Shown piece after piece: positions 38,517 to 46,866 of a stretch of DNA of 64,000 bases. The notes beneath the pieces are model-generated. The model saw nothing but the letters and a program-made list of their open reading frames with translations. It did not search any database and was not told the DNA's origin. Each line of letters begins with the position of its first letter. The first letter of the stretch is position 1. Both the position numbers and the translations under genes were made by a program. The stretch lies in assembly GCA_035292585.1 (NCBI GenBank), contig DATDPU010000138.1, forward strand, positions 99,428-163,427, in the 5' to 3' direction. The DNA comes from DASSFZ01 sp035292585 (lineage in GTDB: Bacteria > Chloroflexota > Anaerolineae > Fen-1058).

Positions 38517-40855
38517 AACGACTGCGAGAGGTCATTCGCCACGAGGGCGACAAGTGGATTTTGTACTCGCACGACGGCAAGAAGAAGCTTGGCGAGTTTA
38601 CCTCCGAGGAAGCCGCCAGGAAACGCGAGCGCCAAATTCAGTTCTTCAAGCACCGCGAAAGCGCGCGTGACCTGGTCGAATCGCTGCGTAACCTGGTCGA
38701 GAAGAAACATTCCACCGCCTGGCACGATTGCTGGGAGAAGGTCAAAGGGGAATACGACGACCGCGCCGCCGCGGCTATCTGCACCTGGAGCATCCAGCGC
38801 GCGCCCAACCCGCCCGACGTGTACGAGGCGGCGCGCGGCGTGCGTGAGGCCAAGGTCACGCTCACCATCGACGAGATCAACGACGTCGACGAGGTGTTGG
38901 GCGCGGAGATGGAGTTGCGCGGCGTCGCCTCGCTCGTCATCGATACCGACACCTGGGACGTGGTCGAGGTGCTGCTCGACGGCAGCCAGGCCAACCCGGT
39001 CGAGCCGGTAGCCGCCGAGTTGTATACCCCGCAAATCGAATCCGCCCGCGCGGCCCTGGCCCAACGCGGCTTGCTCGAAGTCGGCGCGCGCCATACCAAG
39101 CGCGAGTTCGAGATCATCAAGCAGGTCATTGCGTTGATGACCGAGTTGTACGGCGAGATCGACGACCTCAGCAAACTCCTACAGGACACCCAGGAATCGC
39201 TCGGTTACCCGACCGTCGTCGATTACCTGATCTCGTGTGTCCACCGCACGTTCACGATAGAGGCCGACGACCTGTTTGGCAATGGCCGGCTGAGCCAGGA
39301 CGAGCGCACTTTTCTCTCGCACTGCATCGGCCAGGCGCTGGATGCTTTCAACGCCACGATCGACGCCGAGATGCCAGTGTTGCGCGATCGCGGCTTGCGC
39401 GACCCGTATTACGAGCCAGCGCCGGCGACGGTCATCGTCGCCGATAACGTCACCACCGACGCGCCGGTCGTCGCCAGCCTGCGCGACTCCCGACTCCTGG
39501 AGTCGGAGGCAGGCAGCACCTCGCGCATCGAGCGCGACCTGAAAGAGTCATTCGACGGCATGCCGACGATCCTGGAAGCGAAACACCCGGACGGCTCGTA
39601 CATCCTCAACGGCATCGTCATCATCGAGGGCAAGAGCGCCAACGGATTTGTCTACACCCGCGAATCGCTACCCACGGCGATTTCCCACTTCACCGGCAAG
39701 CCCATCTTCATCGATCATCCAACGCTCACCGAATCGCGTGAGCGGCCGGAGCGCAGCGAGCTGGATCGCGTTGGCCGGTTGCCGCTCGAACCCGAAAACT
39801 TCTACGTCGCCGAGGTCAAAAAAGGTCCTCACGCCGGCAAACACGCGTTGCACTACAAGAGCGGCAAACTCAGTTCGACGGCGGATTGGCTGGCAACCAA
39901 AATCCGCGAGGGGATCTCCGGCGATCAAAGCATCAATGCGCGCGGCCGCGGCCGCGAGGAAGGCGACGCCTTCTTTGTCGAAGCCTTCATCGACGGTTTC
40001 TCGTTGGATTTCGTCACGACCGGCGCAGCCGGCGGACGGGGCGGCCTGCCGCTGGCGGAAGCCGCCAGGCACAAGGAGGCGCCATCGGACAGTCATCCAT
40101 CTACTTCACCCACTCAACCCAATGCACAGGAGGCACATGCTATGGCACAGAAAGTTGATGGCTCGAAATCCACCATCGCGCGCTTGCAGGAGGCGCTGCG
40201 TCTGCGGCAGCGGCGCGAGCGATTCCTGGCGCGCAAGCAGCAGGCCGATCAGATCGTCACTGAGGCGGTGAAGAGCCTACCGGACGAGGCGCAGAAGCGC
40301 ATCCGCACGCTGTTCGAGTCCGCCGTGTGTCGCTTCGTCGAAGCCGACGGCGAGCAGCCGGGCGCGCTGCCGATTGGGGCGGGCCTGGCCGCCGGCGATC
40401 CGCCCACCATCGAACTGCCGCCCGACGTGGCCGAGTTGCCGGCCGAGGCGCAGGCGCTATGGATTCAGTCGTATACCTCGAACCTGGGCAAGGGCGAGGA
40501 CAAGGCCCTGCACATCGCCTGGGCGGACGTGTATAGCGCCGGCTGGACGCAGGACGACGGCGGCGCGTGGAAGAAGGAGCAGCAGGGCAGCGACGCGCTC
40601 GGCGCGCCTGCGCCCGATATGGCTCCGTACACCACCGAGTCATTCAAGGCAGCGATTGCGAAGATCGCCGCCGATGAGAAGGCGTACCTCTCAAAGGTCA
40701 CCGAAGCTGGGCGTGTCACCGGGTTGGGCAACAGCAACGACCCGGAGGCTGGGCCTGCATCCGAGCAGACCGAGACGAAATTGCAAGAAGCCTTCGCCGG
40801 GCTGCTCGGCGACGAGCAGCAGGGTAAGGTCGCGGCGCGCGGGCGCGCCGTGTAA
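38513..40855 (+). CDS. prohead protease with C-terminal scaffold
   Basis: 780 aa. The N-terminal ~330 residues are helical and of unknown role (KKHSTAWHDCWEKVKGEYDD). Residues ~345-530 look like a capsid maturation protease (GIVIIEGKSANGFVYTRESL, KPIFIDHPTLTES, SINARGRGREEGDAFFVEAF). The C-terminal ~237 residues are a helical scaffold-like region with a ChaB-like stretch (LPAEAQALWIQSYTSNL, HIAWADVYSAGW). An internal start at 40142 would give the scaffold alone. The family match of the protease is by pattern and position. Confidence 0.7.
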   Translation: MKRLREVIRHEGDKWILYSHDGKKKLGEFTSEEAARKRERQIQFFKHRESARDLVESLRNLVEKKHSTAWHDCWEKVKGEYDDRAAAAICTWSIQRAPNPPDVYEAARGVREAKVTLTIDEINDVDEVLGAEMELRGVASLVIDTDTWDVVEVLLDGSQANPVEPVAAELYTPQIESARAALAQRGLLEVGARHTKREFEIIKQVIALMTELYGEIDDLSKLLQDTQESLGYPTVVDYLISCVHRTFTIEADDLFGNGRLSQDERTFLSHCIGQALDAFNATIDAEMPVLRDRGLRDPYYEPAPATVIVADNVTTDAPVVASLRDSRLLESEAGSTSRIERDLKESFDGMPTILEAKHPDGSYILNGIVIIEGKSANGFVYTRESLPTAISHFTGKPIFIDHPTLTESRERPERSELDRVGRLPLEPENFYVAEVKKGPHAGKHALHYKSGKLSSTADWLATKIREGISGDQSINARGRGREEGDAFFVEAFIDGFSLDFVTTGAAGGRGGLPLAEAARHKEAPSDSHPSTSPTQPNAQEAHAMAQKVDGSKSTIARLQEALRLRQRRERFLARKQQADQIVTEAVKSLPDEAQKRIRTLFESAVCRFVEADGEQPGALPIGAGLAAGDPPTIELPPDVAELPAEAQALWIQSYTSNLGKGEDKALHIAWADVYSAGWTQDDGGAWKKEQQGSDALGAPAPDMAPYTTESFKAAIAKIAADEKAYLSKVTEAGRVTGLGNSNDPEAGPASEQTETKLQEAFAGLLGDEQQGKVAARGRAV
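40142..40855 (+). CDS. nested in-frame scaffold protein
   Basis: In-frame ATG at 40142 (residue 544 of the protease) preceded by AGGAGG at 40128-40133 with eight-base spacing. The product would be 237 aa, beginning MAQKVDGSKSTIARLQEALR. Nested protease/scaffold genes with a shared C-terminus are well known, for example lambda C and Nu3. That such a strong binding site sits exactly at the domain border supports real use. Confidence 0.65.
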   Translation: MAQKVDGSKSTIARLQEALRLRQRRERFLARKQQADQIVTEAVKSLPDEAQKRIRTLFESAVCRFVEADGEQPGALPIGAGLAAGDPPTIELPPDVAELPAEAQALWIQSYTSNLGKGEDKALHIAWADVYSAGWTQDDGGAWKKEQQGSDALGAPAPDMAPYTTESFKAAIAKIAADEKAYLSKVTEAGRVTGLGNSNDPEAGPASEQTETKLQEAFAGLLGDEQQGKVAARGRAV

Positions 40856-40907
40856 CGGACAGCGCCGGAATCTCGCGCTGACAGCAATGCACATCTAGGG
40901 AGGCCAC

Positions 40908-41270
40908 ATGGCTACGAACATCGTGATCGAGGGACACAGCGTCAACATGAAAGTCGCCGTGCCTGTCGGAACCGTGGCAGGCGACCCGGTCGAAATCGTC
41001 GACCTGCACGGCGTTGCGCTCACGACACGCGACGGGGATGGCAAGGCGACCGTGAAGTTCCCGTTCGCCTACGTCGCCAAGCATACGGTCGAGGCCGTCA
41101 ACAACGCCGGCGACAGCGCCGTGGCAATCGGCGACAAACTGTATTACGACACCGCCGCCGACATCAAGATCAATAAGGACGGCGCCAACGGCAAGGGCTA
41201 CGGCTACGCGCTGGAGACCATCGACGCCGGCGGGAGCGACGCCATCAAGGTCGGCGTGGCGGCATTGTAG
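40908..41270 (+). CDS. DUF2190 head decoration-like protein
   Basis: 120 aa. MATNIVIEGHSVNMKVAVPV, GTVAGDPVEIVDLHGVALT and KLYYDTAADIKINKD match the DUF2190 beta-rich family found between scaffold and capsid genes of many siphoviruses. It probably binds the capsid lattice. RBS GGGAGG precedes the ATG. Confidence 0.85.
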   Translation: MATNIVIEGHSVNMKVAVPVGTVAGDPVEIVDLHGVALTTRDGDGKATVKFPFAYVAKHTVEAVNNAGDSAVAIGDKLYYDTAADIKINKDGANGKGYGYALETIDAGGSDAIKVGVAAL

Positions 41271-41276
41271 AAATTG

Positions 41277-41337
41277 TTGATTTGGGATTGCTGATTGTTG
41301 ATTTGTCAGTCAGCAATCAGAAATCCTCAGTCATCAA
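41277..41337. repeat. long imperfect palindrome in front of a gene (site C)
   Basis: GGATTGCTGATTG (41285-41297) pairs with CAATCAGAAATCC (41314-41326) with one mismatch. Outer TTGAT and ATCAA also pair. It ends just ahead of the AAGGAG of the capsid gene, and is the phage counterpart of host sites A and B. Confidence 0.75.
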
Positions 41338-41352
41338 TTAAGGAGAATCGAC

Positions 41353-42555
41353 ATGGGATCCGAATTCACCGAATTGCTGGAGAGTTTTACCGCCGAGCAG
41401 GCATCCATTCAAAACCTGTTCAACCAGGAGCGGGACGGCATCGGCATCCGCGCCCTGGTGCGCAGTCGCGGGCCGAAGTACGTCGAACAATTGTCTGAGG
41501 CGGCGAAGTTCATCGGGAGCGTCTTCGATGGCCGCCGTCCGATGTGGCACTTGCGCGAGGCGCTCACCACGTCGGATTTCCCCCTGTTGTTCGGGGACAC
41601 CATCGACCGCATGCTGCTGGCGAAATACAAGGCGGTCACGCCGGACTGGCAGCAATACATGCGGGTGACGCGTACCATTCGTGATTTCCGCGCGGTCAAG
41701 CGCTTCCGCTGCACGAGCGGCGCGGGCATGACCGATGAGGTCGGCATCGAGGGCCACTATGAAGCCGATTCCGTGAGCGAGCAATCCTATCAGTTCACGG
41801 TCGGAAAGTACGGGCGCGTGCGCAATATCGCCTGGGAGGCGCTGGTCAACGATGATCTCGACGCGCTGCAAAGCACGCCCGACGATCTGGCTCGCCAGGC
41901 GATCAATCGCGATGCGCATTTCGCCACCGGGTTGTTCGTCGTCAACACTACGCTGTACGCCGTTGACCATACGGCCGAGAATGGATCGACATACAGCAAC
42001 AAGGGCACGGCGACCTTCAGTGCTCCCGCGCTCGCCGCGGCTATCAGCGATATGGGCGACTTCCCCGGCGACGACGAAGCCGGCACGCCGATCATGAACG
42101 ACCCGCTGTATATCGTCGTCGGCACGCGCGAGATGGAGATGAAGGTTAACCAGGTGCTCAGTTCGCTCGTCGTGACCTACACCGGCGCGGCCGAAGCGGG
42201 CAACCTGCCGATGACCAGCATCATCCCGGCCGAGCTGCGCAACAAGATGAAGTGCGTATATAACCCCTTCATCCGCATGCGCGATCCGGACACCTACAAG
42301 ACTTCGTGGTATCTGTTCGCCGATCCGGGCGACGGCTGGGCGGTCGAGATCGGCTATCTCAACGGCCACGACAGCCCCGAGCTGTACATGAAGTTGGCGA
42401 ACCAGATCCGGCTGGGTGGCGGCGCGGCCATCGAGGGCGACTTCGACACCGACGCGCGCTCGTACAAGATGCTGCACGTGATCGGCGGCAATCACACCAA
42501 CGCCGTCGGCGGCTGGCGCTTTACCTGGATGAGCGACGGCACGGAAGAAGGCTAA
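41353..42555 (+). CDS. major capsid protein (Mu gpT-like)
   Basis: 400 aa. ALTTSDFPLLFGDTIDRMLL, AGMTDEVGIEGHYEADSVSE and FTVGKYGRVRNIAWEALVND are Mu gpT/HK97-fold type motifs. The C-terminus (IGGNHTNAVGGWRFTWMSDG) matches the usual end of this family. ATG follows AAGGAGAATCGAC, and the gene is preceded by DUF2190 as expected. Confidence 0.88.
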   Translation: MGSEFTELLESFTAEQASIQNLFNQERDGIGIRALVRSRGPKYVEQLSEAAKFIGSVFDGRRPMWHLREALTTSDFPLLFGDTIDRMLLAKYKAVTPDWQQYMRVTRTIRDFRAVKRFRCTSGAGMTDEVGIEGHYEADSVSEQSYQFTVGKYGRVRNIAWEALVNDDLDALQSTPDDLARQAINRDAHFATGLFVVNTTLYAVDHTAENGSTYSNKGTATFSAPALAAAISDMGDFPGDDEAGTPIMNDPLYIVVGTREMEMKVNQVLSSLVVTYTGAAEAGNLPMTSIIPAELRNKMKCVYNPFIRMRDPDTYKTSWYLFADPGDGWAVEIGYLNGHDSPELYMKLANQIRLGGGAAIEGDFDTDARSYKMLHVIGGNHTNAVGGWRFTWMSDGTEEG

Positions 42556-42559
42556 CTGA

Positions 42560-42654
42560 AATTCTGAATGAAGAATGCTGAATTCCATCCGCTGTATCGA
42601 CTTCAACATTCATCGTTCAGAATTCACACCTGCACTTGCGCCTGCGCGCAAGTG
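42560..42654. repeat. long imperfect palindrome plus hairpin (site D)
   Basis: AAATTCTGAATGAAGAATGC pairs imperfectly with CAACATTCATCGTTCAGAAT up to 42625. A perfect 9-bp hairpin CACTTGCGC/GCGCAAGTG follows at 42633-42654. Located between the capsid gene and the exported-protein gene. Confidence 0.7.
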
Positions 42655-42684
42655 TCATTCACCTATCCTATAAGGAGACCAACC

Positions 42685-43296
42685 ATGAAGACGAGACTCT
42701 TCCTCAGCCTACTGCTGGCCGGCGCGATGGTGTTCGGTGTGTTCGCGGGTGTGAGCCTAGCGAGCGTCCGCACGGCCGGTGCAGATGGCGGCGTGACGGG
42801 CTACACCCTGTCCACGCTGGCTGCCGGAACGACGCGCTACACCACCACAGTGACCTACATCACGTCCACCGTCAGCGTGCCGAACTATGGCGCGGTCGAT
42901 GTGCAGCTGACGATCGATACGACGGGCACCCAGGTTCTCACGCTGGTGCCGCAGTTCTCGCTCGCGCCAACCACGCAGACCTGCGCGCAGGCGTCGCAAT
43001 GGTTCACCGCCACGAGCACGGTGATCGACACGGCATCGGCTACGGAAGTGGGAACCACGGTCGCGGTGACTGAGACTGAAGGCTCTCTGTATCCGGTCAC
43101 GACGACCATCGATAGCGCCTGGACGTATACGCTGGGCAGCACGGACATCGTTCATTCAATGGCTCAGACCGGCGACGGCTCGATCGGGCGCGAGTTTCCG
43201 GTATTCGGTCGTTGCTTCCGCGCCAAGTTGATCTTCAGCGCGGCAGGGCAATGGTACACGCCGACGATTTGGCTACGCTACGTCAACCGACAGTAA
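42685..43296 (+). CDS. exported beta-rich protein inside the capsid cluster
   Basis: 203 aa from ATG 42685 (RBS AAGGAG). Residues 1-27 form a Sec-type signal peptide: MKTR, a hydrophobic core (LFLSLLLAGAMVFGVFAG) and a small-residue cut region. The mature part is Thr/Ser/Val-rich beta sequence with two cysteines. It is isolated by site D upstream and a GC hairpin downstream, like a moron. It may be secreted to the host surface in lysogens, or be a virion protein with a misread N-terminus. Confidence 0.65.
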   Translation: MKTRLFLSLLLAGAMVFGVFAGVSLASVRTAGADGGVTGYTLSTLAAGTTRYTTTVTYITSTVSVPNYGAVDVQLTIDTTGTQVLTLVPQFSLAPTTQTCAQASQWFTATSTVIDTASATEVGTTVAVTETEGSLYPVTTTIDSAWTYTLGSTDIVHSMAQTGDGSIGREFPVFGRCFRAKLIFSAAGQWYTPTIWLRYVNRQ

Positions 43297-43298
43297 TC

Positions 43299-43334
43299 GA
43301 ACGGGCGCGGAACGTTCCCGCTCTGCGCCCGTTC
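43299..43334. terminator. hairpin after exported-protein gene
   Basis: GAACGGGCGC (43299-43308) pairs with GCGCCCGTTC (43325-43334), and GGAACGTTCC lies inside. There is no T-run, so it is at most a weak terminator or processing site. Confidence 0.5.
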
Positions 43335-43350
43335 ACCCACGAGGTGAATC

Positions 43351-43758
43351 ATGCCGAGAAAACCACAAGCGCCGACAGCCGACGAAGAGGCGCGGCGTGA
43401 AAGAGAGCGTGAGCTCTTAGAATTGCCGGCCGACCAGCGTCCTAATCCCTTCGCGGAGGAAGAGCAAGCCCCGCCGGTTGTCGAGATAGGGGCCGAGGCC
43501 AAGTCCGAAAGCCTACCGCCCGTTCTCGAATCACCGACCGATGAAGAGATACGGTCAGCCGTCGAGGATGCGATAGCGCAACTCAAATTGAACTTGCCCG
43601 GCTCGTGCATCAACTGCGGACAGAGCGGTGAGCCAATCCAGATCGTCACCGTGAAAAAGCCGGACAAGCCCTGGTATGCCGGCTTCCAATGCCCGGCCTG
43701 CAAATACATCTGGACGCCGAAACAGGAGGCAGCGCCGTTTCGACACCCAAGGCAGTAG
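43351..43758 (+). CDS. zinc-ribbon protein in head region
   Basis: 135 aa. A charged N-terminal half (ADEEARRERERELLELPADQ) is followed by CINCGQSGEPIQIVTVKKPD and FQCPACKYIWTPK, a four-cysteine zinc ribbon. GAGGTG binding site. No family name. Phage zinc ribbons of this kind often lie near capsid genes. Confidence 0.6.
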   Translation: MPRKPQAPTADEEARRERERELLELPADQRPNPFAEEEQAPPVVEIGAEAKSESLPPVLESPTDEEIRSAVEDAIAQLKLNLPGSCINCGQSGEPIQIVTVKKPDKPWYAGFQCPACKYIWTPKQEAAPFRHPRQ

Positions 43759-43791
43759 GCACGCATCCCACCCACAGATGGGGATTGTTTC

Positions 43792-44739
43792 ATGATCACA
43801 ACTCCACGCCTCGACGACTTCGAGCGCCCTAGCGGGGCGCTCGGCGCTAACTGGCAGAACGACATTACCGAGCAGGGTGGCGGTTCAGGCCTGGTCATCG
43901 ACGGCGGTCAAGCGGCGACTGCCAACGCGCTGATTGGCAGCGCGTGGTACACCGCCTTGCAGACGAGCCGCGACTGTGAAGTCTGGGCGCTCATGGATGA
44001 GTTGCCTGACTCAGACGTTCCCGTGCCCGGCCTGGGCTACGTCGAGCTGTTTTTGCGCATGAGCAACCCAGGCGACGTGGATAACCTGAGCGCCTACACC
44101 GTCATGTGGCAAAACGACGGCAGCGTGAATGGTGTGCTGCGCATTCGCTACTATCACGATGGCTTGGTCGGCCCCATCGAGGAAGTTGAGGACTGCATGC
44201 TCGCGCCCGGCGACGTGCTGTTCGGGCGCGCCATCGGCGACACGATTCAGGCCTGGGTGCTCTCGAACGGCGTGTGGAACCTCGTCGCAGAAGTGACCGA
44301 CACCAACATCGCAGACGGCGGCTACCTGGGCGCGGCGATGTATGGCGACAACGGGCGTATCGAGGAGTTCGGCGGGGGCACGTGGGAGCCGGTCGGCGTC
44401 ACGCTTTACCTGACCAAAGACCACCGCGAGCTGCGCGGCAGCCCGGTGCACCAGGGCCAAGATGAGGCGGTCTATTACAAGATCGACGTGTCGGCGCTGG
44501 GCGCAGACCCGACCGACCTGTCGATCGTCGTCAAAGATAAATCCGTCGCCGCCACAGTCGAGGACGTGACGGCGAGCCTGGTCGATTCGGGCTTGGTTTT
44601 CTCCTTTCCGTCCAGCACGCGCGTCGTGCTGCCATTTATCATCAACCCGACCGATCGACATCGTTATCGCGTCGAAGTGTTGATGACGATCGCGGGCCAG
44701 GTCGTCGAGCCGTGGTTCACGCTGTTTGGAGAGCAGTGA
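43792..44739 (+). CDS. LamG-like virion surface protein (copy 1)
   Basis: 315 aa. TPRLDDFERPSGALGANWQN opens a LamG/concanavalin-like sandwich (about residues 1-200). A second beta domain follows (VTLYLTKDHRELRGSP, VVEPWFTLFGEQ). The next gene has the same two-domain layout and a similar ending. Probably a decoration or receptor-binding protein, given the location between head and connector genes. Confidence 0.55.
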   Translation: MITTPRLDDFERPSGALGANWQNDITEQGGGSGLVIDGGQAATANALIGSAWYTALQTSRDCEVWALMDELPDSDVPVPGLGYVELFLRMSNPGDVDNLSAYTVMWQNDGSVNGVLRIRYYHDGLVGPIEEVEDCMLAPGDVLFGRAIGDTIQAWVLSNGVWNLVAEVTDTNIADGGYLGAAMYGDNGRIEEFGGGTWEPVGVTLYLTKDHRELRGSPVHQGQDEAVYYKIDVSALGADPTDLSIVVKDKSVAATVEDVTASLVDSGLVFSFPSSTRVVLPFIINPTDRHRYRVEVLMTIAGQVVEPWFTLFGEQ

Positions 44740-44740
44740 T

Positions 44741-45664
44741 ATGCCTGCGCCTACCACCGCGATTCTGGATAATTTTAACCGCGCCGATAATGAATCGCTT
44801 GGTAGCAACTTTGACGTGCCCAGTACATATCTTTCACCGGAGATCGTCGGCGATGCGGCTGCCGGTGATGACGAGGTTGGCGGTACATCATTCGCATTGT
44901 GGGCAACGCCATTTGCTCGCGATCAGGAAGCTTATCTTACCATCCAGGGCATCAACCTATCCGAGGGCGATAGTCTATACCTGATGGTGCGCGTCGATGC
45001 GGACGATCCAGAGACCGAGAGTTCATACACGGCTCAGATCGGCCCGTACTTCATTGACTTGGAGTCACCTTATAGCGACCCCGTCATTTACGATGTCGTG
45101 GTGCAGAATGGTGATGCAGTCTGGTTGAAGGCGCTGGGCAATACCGTCTTGGTCTACTACAAGCCTTCTGGCGGTGAATGGCAACTCATCCTGTCCAAGA
45201 CAGAGAACGATCCACGCGGCGCAGAGGCGCGGCAGATCGGTTTCAAGATCAGCGATCTCAACCAAACGCTGCTCATTGATGATTTCGGCGGCGGCGATGT
45301 CGAGGCAGCCCCGCCCGAGCCACCCGCGCCAGAGATACTCGACGCCATTGTCCTGCGCGTACAAGGCCATCATCGTGAAGTTCTGGAGGGTATTCAGCAT
45401 ATCGGCGAAGACGAGCGCATCACCCTCGCCCTGGATTTCTCGAAGTTCGGTGACATTCAAACGTTCGGCGACATCACCTTGTGGCTCGGCAGCGTCGACG
45501 TTAGCGCCACGAACCTCGTCGGCGACGCGCGCATCGTCGGCAGCTTCCTCATCCTACCGACGATCTATGGCCTGCTGCGCGGGGGCGAATATCGCCTCGA
45601 AGCTCAGGCATCGGTGGGCGGCCAATATCTTGAGCCTTACGTGCTCATCCTGGGAGAGGAGTGA
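44741..45664 (+). CDS. LamG-like virion surface protein (copy 2)
   Basis: 307 aa from ATG 44741, which lies two bases after the previous stop. ILDNFNRADNESLGSNFDVP parallels the first copy. The C-terminal domain (IVLRVQGHHREVLEGIQHIG, YRLEAQASVGGQYLEPYVLI) matches the second domain of copy 1 in position and ending. It is a tandem duplicate that has diverged widely, as host-binding proteins do. Confidence 0.55.
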   Translation: MPAPTTAILDNFNRADNESLGSNFDVPSTYLSPEIVGDAAAGDDEVGGTSFALWATPFARDQEAYLTIQGINLSEGDSLYLMVRVDADDPETESSYTAQIGPYFIDLESPYSDPVIYDVVVQNGDAVWLKALGNTVLVYYKPSGGEWQLILSKTENDPRGAEARQIGFKISDLNQTLLIDDFGGGDVEAAPPEPPAPEILDAIVLRVQGHHREVLEGIQHIGEDERITLALDFSKFGDIQTFGDITLWLGSVDVSATNLVGDARIVGSFLILPTIYGLLRGGEYRLEAQASVGGQYLEPYVLILGEE

Positions 45665-45665
45665 G

Positions 45666-46082
45666 ATGGCCTACTGCGACGCAGAAGGATTGCAGAATTT
45701 GATGGGCATGACGTTCGATGAGGTCAGCCAGCCGCCGATTGATGAGGTGGAGGACGCGATCACCAACATCGCCGGCGAGATCGACGGCGTGCTGGAAGCA
45801 GCCGGATATGCTCTGCCTGTCGCCGCCGAGGCCGCGCTGTCCATGCTGGAGCAATACAACAAGTTCGGCGCGGGCGCGCGGGTGTGGTTTAGTGCCTTCT
45901 CGGATATGGAAGCGCCGGAGCGGGTGAAATACTGGCGCGACTCCTATAACGCCTTCCTGCAGCGCATCAAGGCCGGCACGCAGAAATTGCCCGGCGAGGA
46001 TATCTCCGGCGAGGAGGACATCGCCTTCGACGTTGCGCCCCACCCGGCGCGCGATGGATTCTGGCTGACCGGGCAGGACTGA
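45666..46082 (+). CDS. head-tail connector (DUF1320/gp36-like)
   Basis: 138 aa from ATG 45666 (the stop of the previous gene is the preceding codon). MAYCDAEGLQNLMGMTFDEV, AITNIAGEIDGVLEAAGYAL and RVKYWRDSYNAFLQRIKAG resemble the all-helical adaptor proteins that sit beneath the portal. It is followed by a gpG-like tail completion gene, the usual order. Confidence 0.7.
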   Translation: MAYCDAEGLQNLMGMTFDEVSQPPIDEVEDAITNIAGEIDGVLEAAGYALPVAAEAALSMLEQYNKFGAGARVWFSAFSDMEAPERVKYWRDSYNAFLQRIKAGTQKLPGEDISGEEDIAFDVAPHPARDGFWLTGQD

Positions 46083-46087
46083 CGACG

Positions 46088-46633
46088 ATGGCGCGTTTCT
46101 TGAGCCGGGCGCAATTGAGGCGAGGCCAGAAGAAGGTGCTGCATCTGGTCGGCTCGGATGTCGAAGTCTCGGCCGGCGACGTGACACAATTCACCCATTA
46201 CCTCGGCGATCTGATCGAGCGATTCGAGAACCTCGAAGAGCTATGGAAACTGTACGGCGATTACCTGGTCAAGCAAAACATCCCGCGCCGGTTCAAGCAG
46301 CAAGGCGCGCCGCTGCGTTGGGCGAAACTCAGCGATCGGTACGCGGCCATCAAGCGGCGCAAGTATGGGCGCAAGCCGATCCTGGTGGCGACTGGAGCGA
46401 TGCGCGCCGGCTTCAAGTATCAGGCAACCAAGCGCACGCTGCGCATCGTGAACACGGTCAAGCGCCCGGGAGGCGCGCCGTATTGGGTCTATCATCAACT
46501 CGGCGCTCCCAAGATCAACCTGCCTACGCGCCCGGTGCTGCAATTGACCCGGTTCGACTATTCGAAGTTGCGCAAGCTGGCCGAGGCGCACCTGCGCCGG
46601 GCGCAGACCAGATTGAGCGGAGCGGGCCTGTGA
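46088..46633 (+). CDS. virion morphogenesis / tail completion protein (Mu gpG-like)
   Basis: 181 aa. FKQQGAPLRWAKLSDRYAAI, PILVATGAMRAGFKYQATKR and YWVYHQLGAPKINLPTRPVL are the family's signature (...TGxL...YxxxHQxG...PxRPxL). It joins head to tail. Ribosome binding site GACGACG is weak. It overlaps the next gene by four bases. Confidence 0.85.
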   Translation: MARFLSRAQLRRGQKKVLHLVGSDVEVSAGDVTQFTHYLGDLIERFENLEELWKLYGDYLVKQNIPRRFKQQGAPLRWAKLSDRYAAIKRRKYGRKPILVATGAMRAGFKYQATKRTLRIVNTVKRPGGAPYWVYHQLGAPKINLPTRPVLQLTRFDYSKLRKLAEAHLRRAQTRLSGAGL

Positions 46634-46866
46634 TCGAGCCTCGTGTGTCCGATGTGCTTCAAATCATGAAGCGCGCGTTGGAATATTACGGCCAGTTTGT
46701 CTATTCGAGCCGTATGGGGTTGCTCCCTTCTGTGCAATGGGTTGCCGAGAACGCGATCCGATGGGTAGAAACCTCTCTGGGACAATCCATTGAGGTTGAG
46801 CGCAAAGAAGAGATAGACGACCGTCTGGGGATTCGCCTCGAAGATTGGGTGAGGCGAAATGACTGA
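46630..46866 (+). CDS. small head-tail region protein
   Basis: 78 aa from GTG 46630. RVSDVLQIMKRALEYYGQFV and IRWVETSLGQSIEVERKEEI are helical. The start lies inside the stop region of the previous gene, and the stop overlaps the next start by eight bases, so translation is coupled. No family recognised. Confidence 0.6.
   Translation: MIEPRVSDVLQIMKRALEYYGQFVYSSRMGLLPSVQWVAENAIRWVETSLGQSIEVERKEEIDDRLGIRLEDWVRRND

Noticed and set aside
41338..42609. Long reverse reading frame opposite the major capsid gene (423 codons)
   Set aside because: It is a shadow of the capsid gene; its composition lacks protein-like domains and its ends fall in palindromes C and D.
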